The notes beneath the pieces are model-generated. The model had not been told where the DNA came from, did not search any database, and was given only the letters and a program-made list of their open reading frames with translations. From assembly GCA_003249625.1 (NCBI GenBank), contig QKII01000114.1:1-30177 (forward strand): a stretch of 30,177 nucleotides of DNA, read 5' to 3'. This DNA is from Propionivibrio sp. Lineage in GTDB: Bacteria > Pseudomonadota > Gammaproteobacteria > Burkholderiales > Rhodocyclaceae. Shown here one piece after another: positions 8,967 to 17,456 of this stretch (its first letter is position 1; the number at the start of each line of letters is the position of its first letter). A program made the position numbers and the translations under genes.

Positions 8967-9965
8967 TCACAGCATTTCTTCGCCGCCCGCGCCGCCTAGC
9001 ACGATCTGGCCTTCGTCGGCCAAGCGGCGGACGATCTTGAGGATTTCCTTTTGTTCGTTCTCGACTTCGGAAATGCGTACCGGTCCGCGTGATTCGAGAT
9101 CCTCGCGCAGCATTTCCGCAGCCCGCTGCGACATGTTCTTGAAAATCTTTTCGCGGAGCGGTTCGGAGGCGCCCTTCATTGCAAGGATCAGCGAATCCGA
9201 CTGGATTTCACGCAGCAGTAGCTGTATGGCGCGGTCGTCAAGGTCGAGCAGGTTCTCGAAGACAAACATCTCGTCGAGGATGCGCTGAGCAAGGTCAGGG
9301 TCGTACTCGCGGATTGAGTCGATCACCGTCGTTTCGTTGGCCGTGCCCATGAAGTTGAGGATTTCCGCCACGGCGCGCACGCCGCCCATCGCCGACTTCT
9401 TGATGTTGGCCGAACCGGAAAGCAGCCGCAGCATGACGTCGTTGAGTTCTTTCAGAGCTTCCGGCTGGATGCCTTCAAGCGTGGCAACACGGAGGACGAC
9501 GTCGTTGCGCAGACGCTCCGTGAAGTAATTGAGGATGTCGCTGGCATGATCCTTCTCCAGGTGCACCAGGATCGTGGCGATGATCTGCGGGTGCTCGTTG
9601 CGGATCAGTTCGGCGACGGTCGGAGCGTCAAGCCATTTCAGCCCCTCGATGCCGTTGGTGTCGCCACCCTGCAGGATGCGTGAGATCAGATTGGCCGCCT
9701 TGTCGTCGCCTAGCGCCTTGGTGAGCACCGAGCGAACGTAGGCCTCCGTATCCACGTGCACTGCCGCAGATTCCGTTGCGGTCTTGTGGAAGTCGGCGAG
9801 GACAGACTCAACCTTGGTGCGCGGAACGGTCTTCATTGCGGCCATGGCATGGCCGAGCTTTTGCACCTCTTTCGGCCCGAGGTGCTTGAGGACTTCCGGG
9901 GCGTAATCCTCCCCGAGCGCGATCAGCAGGATCGCGCTTTTCTCGATGCCTTCATCAGCCGCCAT
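8967..9965 (-). CDS. fliG: Flagellar motor switch protein FliG
   Basis: A 332-residue protein of standard length. The middle-domain EHPQ motif is at residues 124-127, and the conserved MFVF loop, which contacts the C-terminal domain, is at 233-236. The C-terminal torque domain carries the charged helix (DLDDRAIQLLLREIQSDSLILAMKGA, and SQRAAEMLREDLESRGPVRISEVE). FliG couples stator movement to the rotor and binds the FliF C-terminus. It overlaps fliF by 11 bases, so the two are translationally coupled. Confidence 0.98.
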   Translation of the reverse strand: MAADEGIEKSAILLIALGEDYAPEVLKHLGPKEVQKLGHAMAAMKTVPRTKVESVLADFHKTATESAAVHVDTEAYVRSVLTKALGDDKAANLISRILQGGDTNGIEGLKWLDAPTVAELIRNEHPQIIATILVHLEKDHASDILNYFTERLRNDVVLRVATLEGIQPEALKELNDVMLRLLSGSANIKKSAMGGVRAVAEILNFMGTANETTVIDSIREYDPDLAQRILDEMFVFENLLDLDDRAIQLLLREIQSDSLILAMKGASEPLREKIFKNMSQRAAEMLREDLESRGPVRISEVENEQKEILKIVRRLADEGQIVLGGAGGEEML

Positions 9966-11679
9966 TGGCTCCTGTCCAGTCCTTTATGATGTTGGCGACG
10001 ACCTTCGGATCCTGCTGTGCCAACTCGCGCGCAAGGTTCAGCTTTTTCTCGAATTCCTGTGCGGCTGACGGCGTGCTGCTTTCGCCTTCTTCCTCGTCAA
10101 CAATGTTGATGGTGCCACCAAGCTGTGATTTCGGTTCGGGCTCCGGTGGGGGGGGCGGTTGCATTGCTTTCACCAGCGGAAGGATGACCTTGAACATCAG
10201 GTAGGCCACGATCGCGCCGATGGCGAGATATTTGAACAATTCCTTGGCGAGAGCCATTAACTCCGGATCTTTCCATGCAGGCAGTTCCAGCGTGGGCTTT
10301 TCAACAGTAGTGAACGGCGCGTTGGCGACCGAGACGGAATCTCCCCGCTCCTGGCTGAAACCGAGGGCCTCCTTGACGATATCGTTGAGTTGCTTCAGCT
10401 CCGGGTCGGGCAGTGGCTTGATGGCGCCTTTTGCATCCTTGCGGTGATTGACAACTACCGCGGCGGTCAGACGCTTGATTACACCGACGGCCTGCTTGGT
10501 GTGGCGGATCGTCCGGTCAACTTCGTAGTTGATCGTGGAATCCTTGCGCGTGTTAATTGGCTGGCCGACGTTGGATATCTGCGCCTGGACACCCGCGGCA
10601 TTGATTTGTCCGGGAACCGGGGCGGTTTGGGTAGCCGGGGCTCCTGCTCCGGGAATTGCGGGTTGCGTCAACGGCGCAGTGGCCGGAACCGGGGGTTGGT
10701 TAGACAGTGCCCCCGGTACGCCCTGTGCTGATGGCATGGTGCTCGCCGACTCGCTGGTCTGCTGACTGCGGATGCTGACGTCGGGCGGCGTGGTATTCGG
10801 CCGGTGCGTCTCCGCCGTTTGCTCGCTCTGCGAGAAGTCGATGTCGGCGGCGACCTGGACGCGGTAGTTGCCTTGCCCGAGGATCGGCGAAAGGATGTCC
10901 TCAATACGCTTTATCGCATTGGCCTCGATTTCCCGGACGTACTTGAGTTGCGTCGGGTCCAGTCCGGCATCCATCAGCTTGCTTTTCAGCTGCGAGAGCA
11001 TCGAGCCGCTCTGGTCGATGATCGTCACGCTCGCCGGGGCCAGATTTGGCACACTCGTGGCAACGAGATTCTGGATTCCGGCAATCTGCACAGGGTCGAG
11101 CGAGCGCCCCGCGTAGAGGTTGAGCATGACCGATGCGGATGGCTTGAGTTCCTCGCGGACGAAGACCGTGGGTTTGGGGATGGCGAGATGGACCCGCGCG
11201 GCCTGCACGGCGGAAATCGACTGGATCGTGCGCGACAGCTCGCCTTCCAGCCCTCGCTGATAATTGACCTGTTCGGCGAACTGGCTGATCCCGAATTTCT
11301 GGTTTTCCATCAATTCGAAACCAACGCCGCCGCCTTTTGGCAGGCCTTGCGAGGCGAGGCGAAGACGCACTTCGTGCACCTTGTCGCTTGGTATGAGGAT
11401 GGAGCTACCGCTTTCGCTGAACGTGTACGGGATGTTCATCTGATCGAGCGCGGCTATGATAGAGCCCCCGTCGCGCTCGCCTATGTTTGAGAACAGGATC
11501 CGGTAGTCGGATTGCTTGACCCAAGTGCTGCCTGCCACGATGACAGCGATAAGCGCGGCCACAGCGACCATCAGCAGGATTTTTTGCTGGCCGGTCAGGC
11601 GGTCGAGGGCTGCGCGCAAGCGGTCCAGAGGGTTGGCTACCTCTGCCGTCGCGGGAGTTTCTGTGCCGATTGCCGCCAT
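9955..11679 (-). CDS. fliF: Flagellar MS-ring protein FliF
   Basis: A 574-residue inner-membrane ring protein and first gene of the minus-strand fli operon. The first transmembrane helix lies at about 33-52 and the second at about 474-496. Between them are the YscJ/FliF ring-building domains (DYRILFSNIGERDGGSIIAALDQMNIPYTFSESGSSILIPSDKVHEVRLRLASQGLPKGG is highly typical) and a Pro/Thr/Gln-rich variable linker near residues 300-370. After the second helix comes a run of prolines from a C8 tract (10148-10155). The C-terminal tail that binds FliG then follows, ending in DPKVVANIIKDWTGANGG. Confidence 0.97.
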   Translation of the reverse strand: MAAIGTETPATAEVANPLDRLRAALDRLTGQQKILLMVAVAALIAVIVAGSTWVKQSDYRILFSNIGERDGGSIIAALDQMNIPYTFSESGSSILIPSDKVHEVRLRLASQGLPKGGGVGFELMENQKFGISQFAEQVNYQRGLEGELSRTIQSISAVQAARVHLAIPKPTVFVREELKPSASVMLNLYAGRSLDPVQIAGIQNLVATSVPNLAPASVTIIDQSGSMLSQLKSKLMDAGLDPTQLKYVREIEANAIKRIEDILSPILGQGNYRVQVAADIDFSQSEQTAETHRPNTTPPDVSIRSQQTSESASTMPSAQGVPGALSNQPPVPATAPLTQPAIPGAGAPATQTAPVPGQINAAGVQAQISNVGQPINTRKDSTINYEVDRTIRHTKQAVGVIKRLTAAVVVNHRKDAKGAIKPLPDPELKQLNDIVKEALGFSQERGDSVSVANAPFTTVEKPTLELPAWKDPELMALAKELFKYLAIGAIVAYLMFKVILPLVKAMQPPPPPEPEPKSQLGGTINIVDEEEGESSTPSAAQEFEKKLNLARELAQQDPKVVANIIKDWTGANGG

Positions 11680-11707
11680 GCGTATTAGTGGTTAACTCTG
11701 AGATAAA

Positions 11708-11735
11708 TCAAGCAGAAGGCGCTATTTGCCGAGAA
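11708..11735 (+). promoter_or_regulatory. Possible sigma-28-like promoter upstream of fleS
   Basis: In the divergent fliF/fleS gap the plus strand shows TCAA, 16 bases, then GCCGAGAA. The enterobacterial FliA consensus is TAAA, 15 bases, GCCGATAA, so this has three of four and seven of eight matches with one extra spacer base. It would put the start of transcription about 20 bases before the fleS ATG. The spacing is off and no other support exists, so this is tentative. Confidence 0.3.
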
Positions 11736-11763
11736 TTATCTTACTATTGTATCTGTTTATCGC

Positions 11764-12975
11764 ATGGGATTTTCCACTGAAATGGGCGATGCGCCGCAAT
11801 TACCAGCCCCTGAAATCAAGGCCCAGGAACTGCAACGCGCTTTTGACGTGTTCAATCAGGTCTCACTGGAACTGACACAAGCCTATGAGGCTTTGCAGCA
11901 ACGCGTCGAATCGTTGACTGCGGAATTGGCGGTTGCGAACGGTGAACTACGGCGCCAGTATCAGGAGAAGGATGCACTGTCGGAGCGGCTCTCGTTGCTT
12001 TTGCACGCGCTCCCCGCCGGCGTGGTGGTTCTCGATAGTCAGTCAACGGTCGGAGAGGCCAATCCAGCTGCGATCAGAATGTTCGGTGAGACGGTTATCG
12101 GCAGTGACTGGGGTACCACAGCGAGCGAGGCATTGCAGCCGACCGACGGGCCCGATGAATGGCTGTTTGGCAAGAGGCGGTTGTCGATTGCGGAGAGCCA
12201 GCTCGATTCTGCCGGCGGACGCATTCTGGTCATACATGACGTTACGACTGCGCATGAACTCAAGGCCAATCTGGAACGAAACCAGCGGCTGGCGGCGATG
12301 GGCGAGATGGCAGCATCGCTCGCGCACCAACTGCGCACGCCACTCGCGACGGCATTGCTCTACAGCGCCAATCTCGCTCAGCCGGAACTTTCTGAAACCG
12401 CACGTACACGGTTTGCCGGCAAGGCGACTGAGCAGTTAAGGCGGCTTGAACGACTGATTCAGGACGTGCTCTTGTTTACTCGCGGCGAAAGCATCGGCCG
12501 CGAGGCAATTCCAGTAACGTCGCTGATTGGGGAGGCCGTTCAGACCGTCGAGCCGCTTTGTCGGGAGAAGAGCGTCGAACTTGCCGTGAATGCCAATGTC
12601 GGCGATACCATTGTGATGGGGAGCCGAAAGGCGCTTGCCGGAGCATTGCTCAACCTTCTCGAAAATGCGCTTCAGGCATGCGAGAGTACGAAGGAGGGGG
12701 CGCGAATCATCCAATTGTCGGCCGAAAGGTGCGATGCATGGCTGCAAATAAGTGTACGCGACAGCGGGCCGGGGATTACGCCCGAGACGCAGGCGCGGAT
12801 TTTCGAACCGTTTTTCACGACACGGGGGCAGGGGACCGGGCTGGGGCTGGCAATCGCCCTTGGCGTTGTCCGGGCGCACGGGGGGGCGATTGAGGTGAAT
12901 TCGCGCCCTGGCGATGGCGCAGAATTCGTCATACGCCTGCCCGCCGGAGAAGGTTCGCGTGCGGTGGGCGCATAA
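11764..12975 (+). CDS. fleS: FleS/FlrB-type cytoplasmic PAS sensor histidine kinase
   Basis: A 403-residue kinase with no transmembrane segment, so it is a cytoplasmic sensor. An N-terminal coiled coil (about 20-75) leads into a PAS domain (about 78-165, with LLHALPAGVVVLDSQSTVGEANPAA). The HisKA segment has the phospho-acceptor His188 in SLAHQLRTPLA. The HATPase domain has the N box NLLENALQAC, G1 DSGPGI and G2 GQGTGLGLAIALGVV. It precedes a sigma-54 response regulator by 26 bases, as in fleS-fleR of Pseudomonas and flrB-flrC of Vibrio. There the kinase responds to flagellar assembly state to time mid-class genes. The function here is by analogy. Confidence 0.9.
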   Translation: MGFSTEMGDAPQLPAPEIKAQELQRAFDVFNQVSLELTQAYEALQQRVESLTAELAVANGELRRQYQEKDALSERLSLLLHALPAGVVVLDSQSTVGEANPAAIRMFGETVIGSDWGTTASEALQPTDGPDEWLFGKRRLSIAESQLDSAGGRILVIHDVTTAHELKANLERNQRLAAMGEMAASLAHQLRTPLATALLYSANLAQPELSETARTRFAGKATEQLRRLERLIQDVLLFTRGESIGREAIPVTSLIGEAVQTVEPLCREKSVELAVNANVGDTIVMGSRKALAGALLNLLENALQACESTKEGARIIQLSAERCDAWLQISVRDSGPGITPETQARIFEPFFTTRGQGTGLGLAIALGVVRAHGGAIEVNSRPGDGAEFVIRLPAGEGSRAVGA

Positions 12976-13001
12976 AACCAAACCCGCCGATAGGGAGAGT
13001 G

Positions 13002-14366
13002 ATGGCTACAGAGTTACCGGTGTTGGTTGTCGAGGACGACCCGAACTTGCGCGAAGCCGTGTGCGACACTTTGGAACTGGCCGGCCAGGCCGTTCTGTCA
13101 GCGCCCGGTGGTGAAGAGGCGCTGCGCTTATTGGAGATGCAGGCGGTGTCGCTGGTCGTCAGTGATGTGCGCATGATGCCGATGGACGGCATCGCCTTGC
13201 TGAAGGAAATCCGCAATCGCCACGTCCACCTGCCCGTGGTTTTGATGACCGCCTATGCGGACGTCGACCGAGCGGTCGAGGCAATGCGTTCCGGAGCCTG
13301 CGATTTCCTGCTAAAGCCCTTCGAACCCAAGGCATTGCTGGAACATGTGGAGCGTTACCGGTTGCCGTCCTCAATGGACGACGACCGCGTCATTGCCAGC
13401 GATCCGGCCAGCCGCAATCTGTTCGCACTGGCGGCGCGGGTGGCCCAGACCGATACGACGGTTCTGCTGACGGGCGAGAGTGGCGTGGGCAAAGAGGTGG
13501 TTGCGCGCTATATCCACAACCATTCCGCACGGCGCGCCGGTCCTTTTGTCGCCATCAACTGTGCGGCGATTCCTGACAGCCTGCTCGAAGCGACGCTTTT
13601 CGGCTATGAGAAGGGCGCTTTTACCGGCGCGCAACAGGCACAGGCTGGCAAGTTCGAACAGGCGCAGGACGGAACACTCCTGCTCGACGAAGTGACGGAG
13701 ATGCCTCTGGCGCTGCAAGCCAAATTGTTACGCGTTTTACAGGAGCGCGAGGTAGAGCGGGTCGGCGGCAAGCGGCCGGTGTCGCTGAATATCCGCCTGA
13801 TCGCGACCTCCAACCGCGACATGGCCGAAGCTGTGGCGAAGGGTGTCTTGCGCGAGGACGTCTATTACAGGCTCAATGTCTTCCCTTTGCTGATTCCGGC
13901 GCTGCGCCAGCGGCCTGACGATATCGTGCCGTTGGCGGTCCGTTTCCTCGCCGAGCATGGTGGGCGCTCGGGGCGAAGCGGTCTGCGCCTGGCGCCTTCG
14001 GCTGAACTTGCGTTGCGCAGTTATTCCTGGCCGGGCAACGTCCGCGAACTGGAAAACGTCATGCAGCGAGCGGTCATTCTGGCGACGGGCGATACGGTTG
14101 AGGCGGATGCGTTGCATTTGCCGGTAGCGCTGGCTCCGGTTGCCGCTATTCCGTTTACGCCCCCGATGCCGATCGCGTCAGCGGTGCCTCAGGTGCCGAC
14201 AGGCAGGACGGATAACATGCGGGACCTCGAGCGCGAACACATCCTGGAGACGTTGGCTTCGGTCGGCGGATCGCGTAAATTGGCGGGCGAGCGGCTCGGT
14301 ATGTCGGAACGAACCTTGCGGCACAAACTCAAACAATACCGTGAGGCGGGGCTTTTTGAAGGTTGA
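13002..14366 (+). CDS. fleR: FleR/FlrC-type sigma-54-dependent response regulator
   Basis: A 454-residue NtrC-family regulator. The receiver domain (about 5-120) has acidic pocket D12/D13, phospho-acceptor Asp55, Thr83 and Lys105. The AAA+ domain has Walker A GESGVGKE at 158-165, the sigma-54-contacting GAFTGA loop at 205-210, and Walker B-like GTLLLDEV. A Fis-type helix-turn-helix closes the protein (GGSRKLAGERLGMSERTLRHKLKQYR). The ATG at 13002 is chosen because an AGGGAGAG ribosome site precedes it; a GTG lies three bases before. It likely activates sigma-54 flagellar promoters, of which the one before fliE is the clearest candidate in the window. Confidence 0.93.
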   Translation: MATELPVLVVEDDPNLREAVCDTLELAGQAVLSAPGGEEALRLLEMQAVSLVVSDVRMMPMDGIALLKEIRNRHVHLPVVLMTAYADVDRAVEAMRSGACDFLLKPFEPKALLEHVERYRLPSSMDDDRVIASDPASRNLFALAARVAQTDTTVLLTGESGVGKEVVARYIHNHSARRAGPFVAINCAAIPDSLLEATLFGYEKGAFTGAQQAQAGKFEQAQDGTLLLDEVTEMPLALQAKLLRVLQEREVERVGGKRPVSLNIRLIATSNRDMAEAVAKGVLREDVYYRLNVFPLLIPALRQRPDDIVPLAVRFLAEHGGRSGRSGLRLAPSAELALRSYSWPGNVRELENVMQRAVILATGDTVEADALHLPVALAPVAAIPFTPPMPIASAVPQVPTGRTDNMRDLEREHILETLASVGGSRKLAGERLGMSERTLRHKLKQYREAGLFEG

Positions 14367-14385
14367 CAGCAAGGTCTGTCGTTTA

Positions 14386-14401
14386 TGGTGCGTTTTTTGC
14401 T
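14386..14401 (+). promoter_or_regulatory. Sigma-54 (RpoN) promoter of fliE
   Basis: TGGTGCGTTTTTTGCT shows the required GG (14387-14388) and GC (14399-14400) separated by exactly ten bases, with a T-rich run before the -12 GC. Compared with the general TGGCACG-N4-TTGCT consensus, the -24 element is imperfect at CA. Transcription would begin near 14412, about 22 bases before the fliE ATG. A sigma-54 activator (fleR) is encoded immediately upstream, which fits. Confidence 0.7.
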
Positions 14402-14433
14402 GGGAATGAGTTGAAGGCTGTTTGGAGAAATGA

Positions 14434-14757
14434 ATGGATACCAAGGGTATTGATCAGATGTTGGGTTTGTTGCGGGCAACTGCCACGCAGGCGGGGGCGC
14501 GTGCCAGCGAGGCGCCAGCTGGCGAAGCGGGAACTACGGACTTCGCCAAAGTGTTGCAAAACACCATCGAGCAAGTGAATCAAACCCAGCAACAGGCGGA
14601 GGACATGGCGGCAAAATTTGCCGCTGGCGACGGCAATACCAACCTGCATGAGGTGATGATCTCCCTCCAGAAAGCTAACCTGTCGTTTCAGGAAATGGTG
14701 CAGGTGCGCAACAAACTGGTAACCGCATACCACGATGTTATGAACATTCAGGTCTGA
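14434..14757 (+). CDS. fliE: Flagellar hook-basal body complex protein FliE
   Basis: A 107-residue protein of normal FliE size. The C-terminal half is typical: NLHEVMISLQKANLSFQEMVQVRNKLVTAYHDVMNIQV, with the terminal MNIQV signature. FliE links the MS ring/export gate to the rod. In most bacteria fliE heads the fliF operon; here it is separated from fliF by fleS-fleR and lies on the opposite strand, with its own sigma-54 promoter and a downstream stem-loop. A GGAGAAA ribosome site precedes the ATG. Confidence 0.95.
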   Translation: MDTKGIDQMLGLLRATATQAGARASEAPAGEAGTTDFAKVLQNTIEQVNQTQQQAEDMAAKFAAGDGNTNLHEVMISLQKANLSFQEMVQVRNKLVTAYHDVMNIQV

Positions 14758-14782
14758 TCCGGACTCTTTTTCCGTCATTCAT

Positions 14783-14806
14783 CAACGGCGCCGTCTGGCG
14801 CCGTTG
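14783..14806 (+). terminator. Stem-loop terminator after fliE
   Basis: A perfect ten-base-pair stem, CAACGGCGCC paired with GGCGCCGTTG around a GTCT loop, lies 26 bases after the fliE stop, followed by TCGTTT. The stem is GC-rich but the T-tract is short. It also sits just past the end of the convergent ycgR gene, so it may act on both strands. Confidence 0.7.
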
Positions 14807-14810
14807 TCGT

Positions 14811-15611
14811 TTACGCGAGGCCGCTCAGTCGTGCCTTCCTTTCACGTTCGACGTGGGTGATGTAGCGTTGGATGGCGGTCAGGCGTGCGTTTGGCAGGTT
14901 GATGTATTGACACCCAACGCGCACATAGCGTGCGCCGCTCCGCGTGGCGACATCGAAAAGGTTACGAACGCCCAATGTGGTGACCAGCTGTCCTTCTCCG
15001 GGCAGCGTGATCCGGCAGTCGTCCAGAACATCGCCGTTTTGAAGCAGGCGTGCTTGCTCCGGCGTGAGCATCAGACCGACGCCGCCACCACTGATGTCCA
15101 GCAGTGGGACGTTCAATTGCAGTGGCCCTTCGGAGCGCGGGATCCTGGTATCAAGCCTGATGGGATTGGCGATCGGGGTCGCCAGGCGGAAAAACTCACG
15201 GCGCTGCAGACGAAGCAGCTTGTCCGGAATGCTTCCGACAAATGCGGGACGTCCGGCGTGTTCCGTGCGGACGAGCGTGGTGATGCTGAACTGGATCTTG
15301 ATCTTGTCGACTACCGTGGTGAAGATCAACTTGCCTGCACGCAGCGCCCTGGCATTGGTTTCTTCGTCGCTCCCGACGTCAACGATGAAGCTGTTCGTAT
15401 CGGGGGTGACGGACAATATCGAACTCAGGAAAAAGGCATTGCCGTTGTCGAAATGAACGGTGACGAGCGCGCTTTTCTGGACAAGGGTGCGCAGCACCGC
15501 GAGAATTTCCATCCTCGAATGCAGCAAGTACTGGCTGTAGTCATCGATTTGTTCGAGCTCAAAGCACAGCGGTGTTTGTTCAGAGGGGCCGGATTGTTCC
15601 GTTTTTGGCAT
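14811..15611 (-). CDS. ycgR: YcgR-type flagellar brake protein (PilZ domain, c-di-GMP binding)
   Basis: A 266-residue two-domain protein. The N-terminal YcgR_N-like domain is about residues 20-130. The PilZ domain follows with the c-di-GMP-binding motif RREFFR at 137-142 and the second motif DISGGGVG at 172-179, matching RxxxR and [D/N]xSxxG. Proteins of this architecture slow or bias the motor when c-di-GMP is high by contacting FliG/FliM or MotA. It converges on fliE and lies 93 bases after the FlhB-like gene, so it may have its own promoter; an extended -10-like TGCTAGACT occurs in that gap but is weak. Confidence 0.88.
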   Translation of the reverse strand: MPKTEQSGPSEQTPLCFELEQIDDYSQYLLHSRMEILAVLRTLVQKSALVTVHFDNGNAFFLSSILSVTPDTNSFIVDVGSDEETNARALRAGKLIFTTVVDKIKIQFSITTLVRTEHAGRPAFVGSIPDKLLRLQRREFFRLATPIANPIRLDTRIPRSEGPLQLNVPLLDISGGGVGLMLTPEQARLLQNGDVLDDCRITLPGEGQLVTTLGVRNLFDVATRSGARYVRVGCQYINLPNARLTAIQRYITHVERERKARLSGLA

Positions 15612-15704
15612 TGCAGATCCTGATTACAGAGAGCGCGAGCGAGTCTAGCAGGAGCGCGGAACGGAATCCATGGCGCAGAATGCGGTTGGTTTTGCTTGAT
15701 GTGG

Positions 15705-16010
15705 CTACGATTCTTCGCCGTGATAGGTTGGTGGTTCCCCCGCCGGTCTGCCGCTTTCCAGTCGATAAATCCAGGCAAGGAGTTCCGCGACGGCAACGTA
15801 AAGCTGGGGCGGAATGCGCTGGTCCAGGTCGATCTGCATGAGCAGGGAAACCAGTTCGGGGGATTCATGCACATACACGCCGTTTTCCTGCGCCCGTGCG
15901 ATGATCTGCTCGGCGATGAGGCCCTTGCCCTTGGCTACGACGCGTGGTGCGGCGTCGGTTTGGGCGTAAGCCAAGGCGACGGCACTTTTCAGTTCATCTT
16001 TTGCGGACAT
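15705..16010 (-). CDS. Stand-alone FlhB C-terminal cytoplasmic domain protein (FhlB/FlhX type)
   Basis: A 101-residue protein matching only the cytoplasmic C-terminal domain of FlhB. AVALAYAQTDAAPRVVAKGKGLIAEQIIARAQENGVYVHESPELVSLL and IPPQLYVAVAELLAWIYRL are characteristic. The N-terminus begins where FlhB would be just past its NPTH autocleavage site, so no membrane domain and no NPTH motif exist. The start at 16010 is chosen because the alternative 13 residues upstream lies inside the neighbouring gene. Related small proteins in other bacteria can stand in for the FlhB C-terminal half in the substrate-specificity switch. It follows the second fliK-like gene by seven bases, which supports a switch-related role; that role is inference. 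Confidence 0.85.
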   Translation of the reverse strand: MSAKDELKSAVALAYAQTDAAPRVVAKGKGLIAEQIIARAQENGVYVHESPELVSLLMQIDLDQRIPPQLYVAVAELLAWIYRLESGRPAGEPPTYHGEES

Positions 16011-16017
16011 GTCTGAT

Positions 16018-17151
16018 TCATGAAGTGACTGAGTCGTCTTCAATGCCAAGGGATGTTACAACGAGTCCGGCGTCGAGCATTTGTCGGCGCAGGGCTTCAC
16101 TCTCCCCCAACATGAGGGTTCGCGTTTGGGGAGAGTCGACGTTAATGGACAGTATGAGCTGGTCGCCCCGGAGTTGAATCTGCGCGTTAACCCCGCCAAG
16201 GGTGGGAAGCCGCAAGTTCAGGCGGGTCTTCCAATGCTCCTTGATGTCTTCGTCACTCTGCGAGCGGTGTCTGTTTTCCTCTTCGATTTCCCAACGCATT
16301 TCCTGTCCAGGCCAGATCTGGCCTTGCCAGGCAAAATGCTGTGTGGCCAGTGCTTCCAGTTGTTGTTGGACAACGCCCTGGGTCTGGGGCGAAACAGGAT
16401 GGTTGGAGGTGGCAACCGGCGAACCGGTCGGGCCGTTACCTTGGCGGGCATCGGCCTCCTGCGTTGTGGGCGGCGTTGATGATTGCTGAAGAGGGGCGGT
16501 GCCTGGAATTTGACTTGGCCCTGGTGCCTTCGGAAGGGGCTGCGTCATTGATAGAGGGGGTGAGAGTTTTCCTTGCGGTTCACGAAGCAACGCCTCCTTC
16601 GTGAATTGCCCGTCGACCCATTTTGCCTGGTGCGACTCATAAAACATTCCACTTTCGGACAGAGCTTGTTTCAATGAAGGCAGAATGTCGTTTGCGGTTT
16701 GCGGAGGGGCGCTCGCAATCGGCTTGTTTCCGTTGAGAGAGAGTGCTGAAGTGCGATCCTCCGTGTTTTTCCCGTTGCCTAATAGCTGTGCAATGAATTG
16801 TCCCGTTCGACTCAACGTTGCTGAGACCGACTCTCCACCCGTCTTGCCCGTTTGGGCCTCGTTGTGGGAAACAACGGCCAGCGCTTTCTTTCCCTCCGAT
16901 TCGGTGACGAGGAGCTCCAGTGAGTCGCCGGATCGCGCGGAAAACGGGAGGGCAAGCGTGACGTCTCGCTGGTTGATTAGCGCCCGGTAAGTGCCATTGG
17001 GGAGAGCCGCCTGGATCTGGGCCATGACTCGCTGACCGACGACAAGGTCGGACAGGCGATCATTGATTTCCTTTGCAGGTGCTGCCGGACGAAGCGATGT
17101 GTCCGCTGTGACTTGTGTCTGGAGACGGCTGGCGACGTCGCCGGGAATCAT
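16018..17151 (-). CDS. Second FliK-like hook-length control domain protein
   Basis: A 377-residue protein. The first 250 residues are variable, Gln/Pro/Ser-rich and low in complexity from about 180 on. The C-terminal part (about 290-370) is a FliK-type Flg_hook domain: LRLPTLGGVNAQIQLRGDQLILSINVDSPQTRTLMLGESEALRRQMLDAGL. It differs clearly from the canonical fliK at 5247-6329 in length and sequence. It lies in the fliD-S-T block, directly upstream of the FlhB C-domain gene. The pairing of a FliK-like with a FlhB-C-like protein suggests a second substrate-switch pair; whether it acts on hook, filament or another export step is unknown. Confidence 0.8.
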   Translation of the reverse strand: MIPGDVASRLQTQVTADTSLRPAAPAKEINDRLSDLVVGQRVMAQIQAALPNGTYRALINQRDVTLALPFSARSGDSLELLVTESEGKKALAVVSHNEAQTGKTGGESVSATLSRTGQFIAQLLGNGKNTEDRTSALSLNGNKPIASAPPQTANDILPSLKQALSESGMFYESHQAKWVDGQFTKEALLREPQGKLSPPLSMTQPLPKAPGPSQIPGTAPLQQSSTPPTTQEADARQGNGPTGSPVATSNHPVSPQTQGVVQQQLEALATQHFAWQGQIWPGQEMRWEIEEENRHRSQSDEDIKEHWKTRLNLRLPTLGGVNAQIQLRGDQLILSINVDSPQTRTLMLGESEALRRQMLDAGLVVTSLGIEDDSVTS

Positions 17152-17163
17152 GGCGGGCGCTAT

Positions 17164-17454
17164 TTAAAACGAATTTTCGTCTTTGGGGGGCATGCGCAGG
17201 AGAATCCTGGCATGCTGCAACCAGTTCTCAACCTTATCCATGAGCGCTTTGTCACAATCTTGAATCTCTTTGAGAGTTTCAATAATAGCGTCCGAGCCGT
17301 TGTCTACCACATTGCCCGGGAGCGAATTAAAGAGTTCCTGCCTTTGTTTTTCCAGGTCGAGCAGCAAATCCCATTCTTGCGCCTCGCCGGCCTGCCGCAT
17401 TTGACGACTGAGATCCAGAATCTTCTGGTACGGGAGATTCGGAAGGTCCGCCAT
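17164..17454 (-). CDS. fliT: FliT-like flagellar export chaperone
   Basis: A 96-residue, mostly helical, charged protein with the size and position of FliT, directly after fliS (two bases). The stretch ILDLSRQMRQAGEAQEWDLLLDLEKQRQELFNSL resembles the FliT helix bundle, with the conserved WDLLLDLEKQR-type motif. FliT is the chaperone for FliD and, in enterics, an anti-FlhDC factor. Sequence conservation in this family is low, so the call rests partly on position. Confidence 0.8.
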   Translation of the reverse strand: MADLPNLPYQKILDLSRQMRQAGEAQEWDLLLDLEKQRQELFNSLPGNVVDNGSDAIIETLKEIQDCDKALMDKVENWLQHARILLRMPPKDENSF

Positions 17455-17456
17455 GC

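Noticed and set aside
11791..11804. A GG-N10-GC spacing on the minus strand that could be a sigma-54 promoter for fliF.
   Set aside because: It lies inside fleS coding sequence and matches little beyond the GG and GC; the flanking bases (TGGTAA, GGCGCA) are poor.
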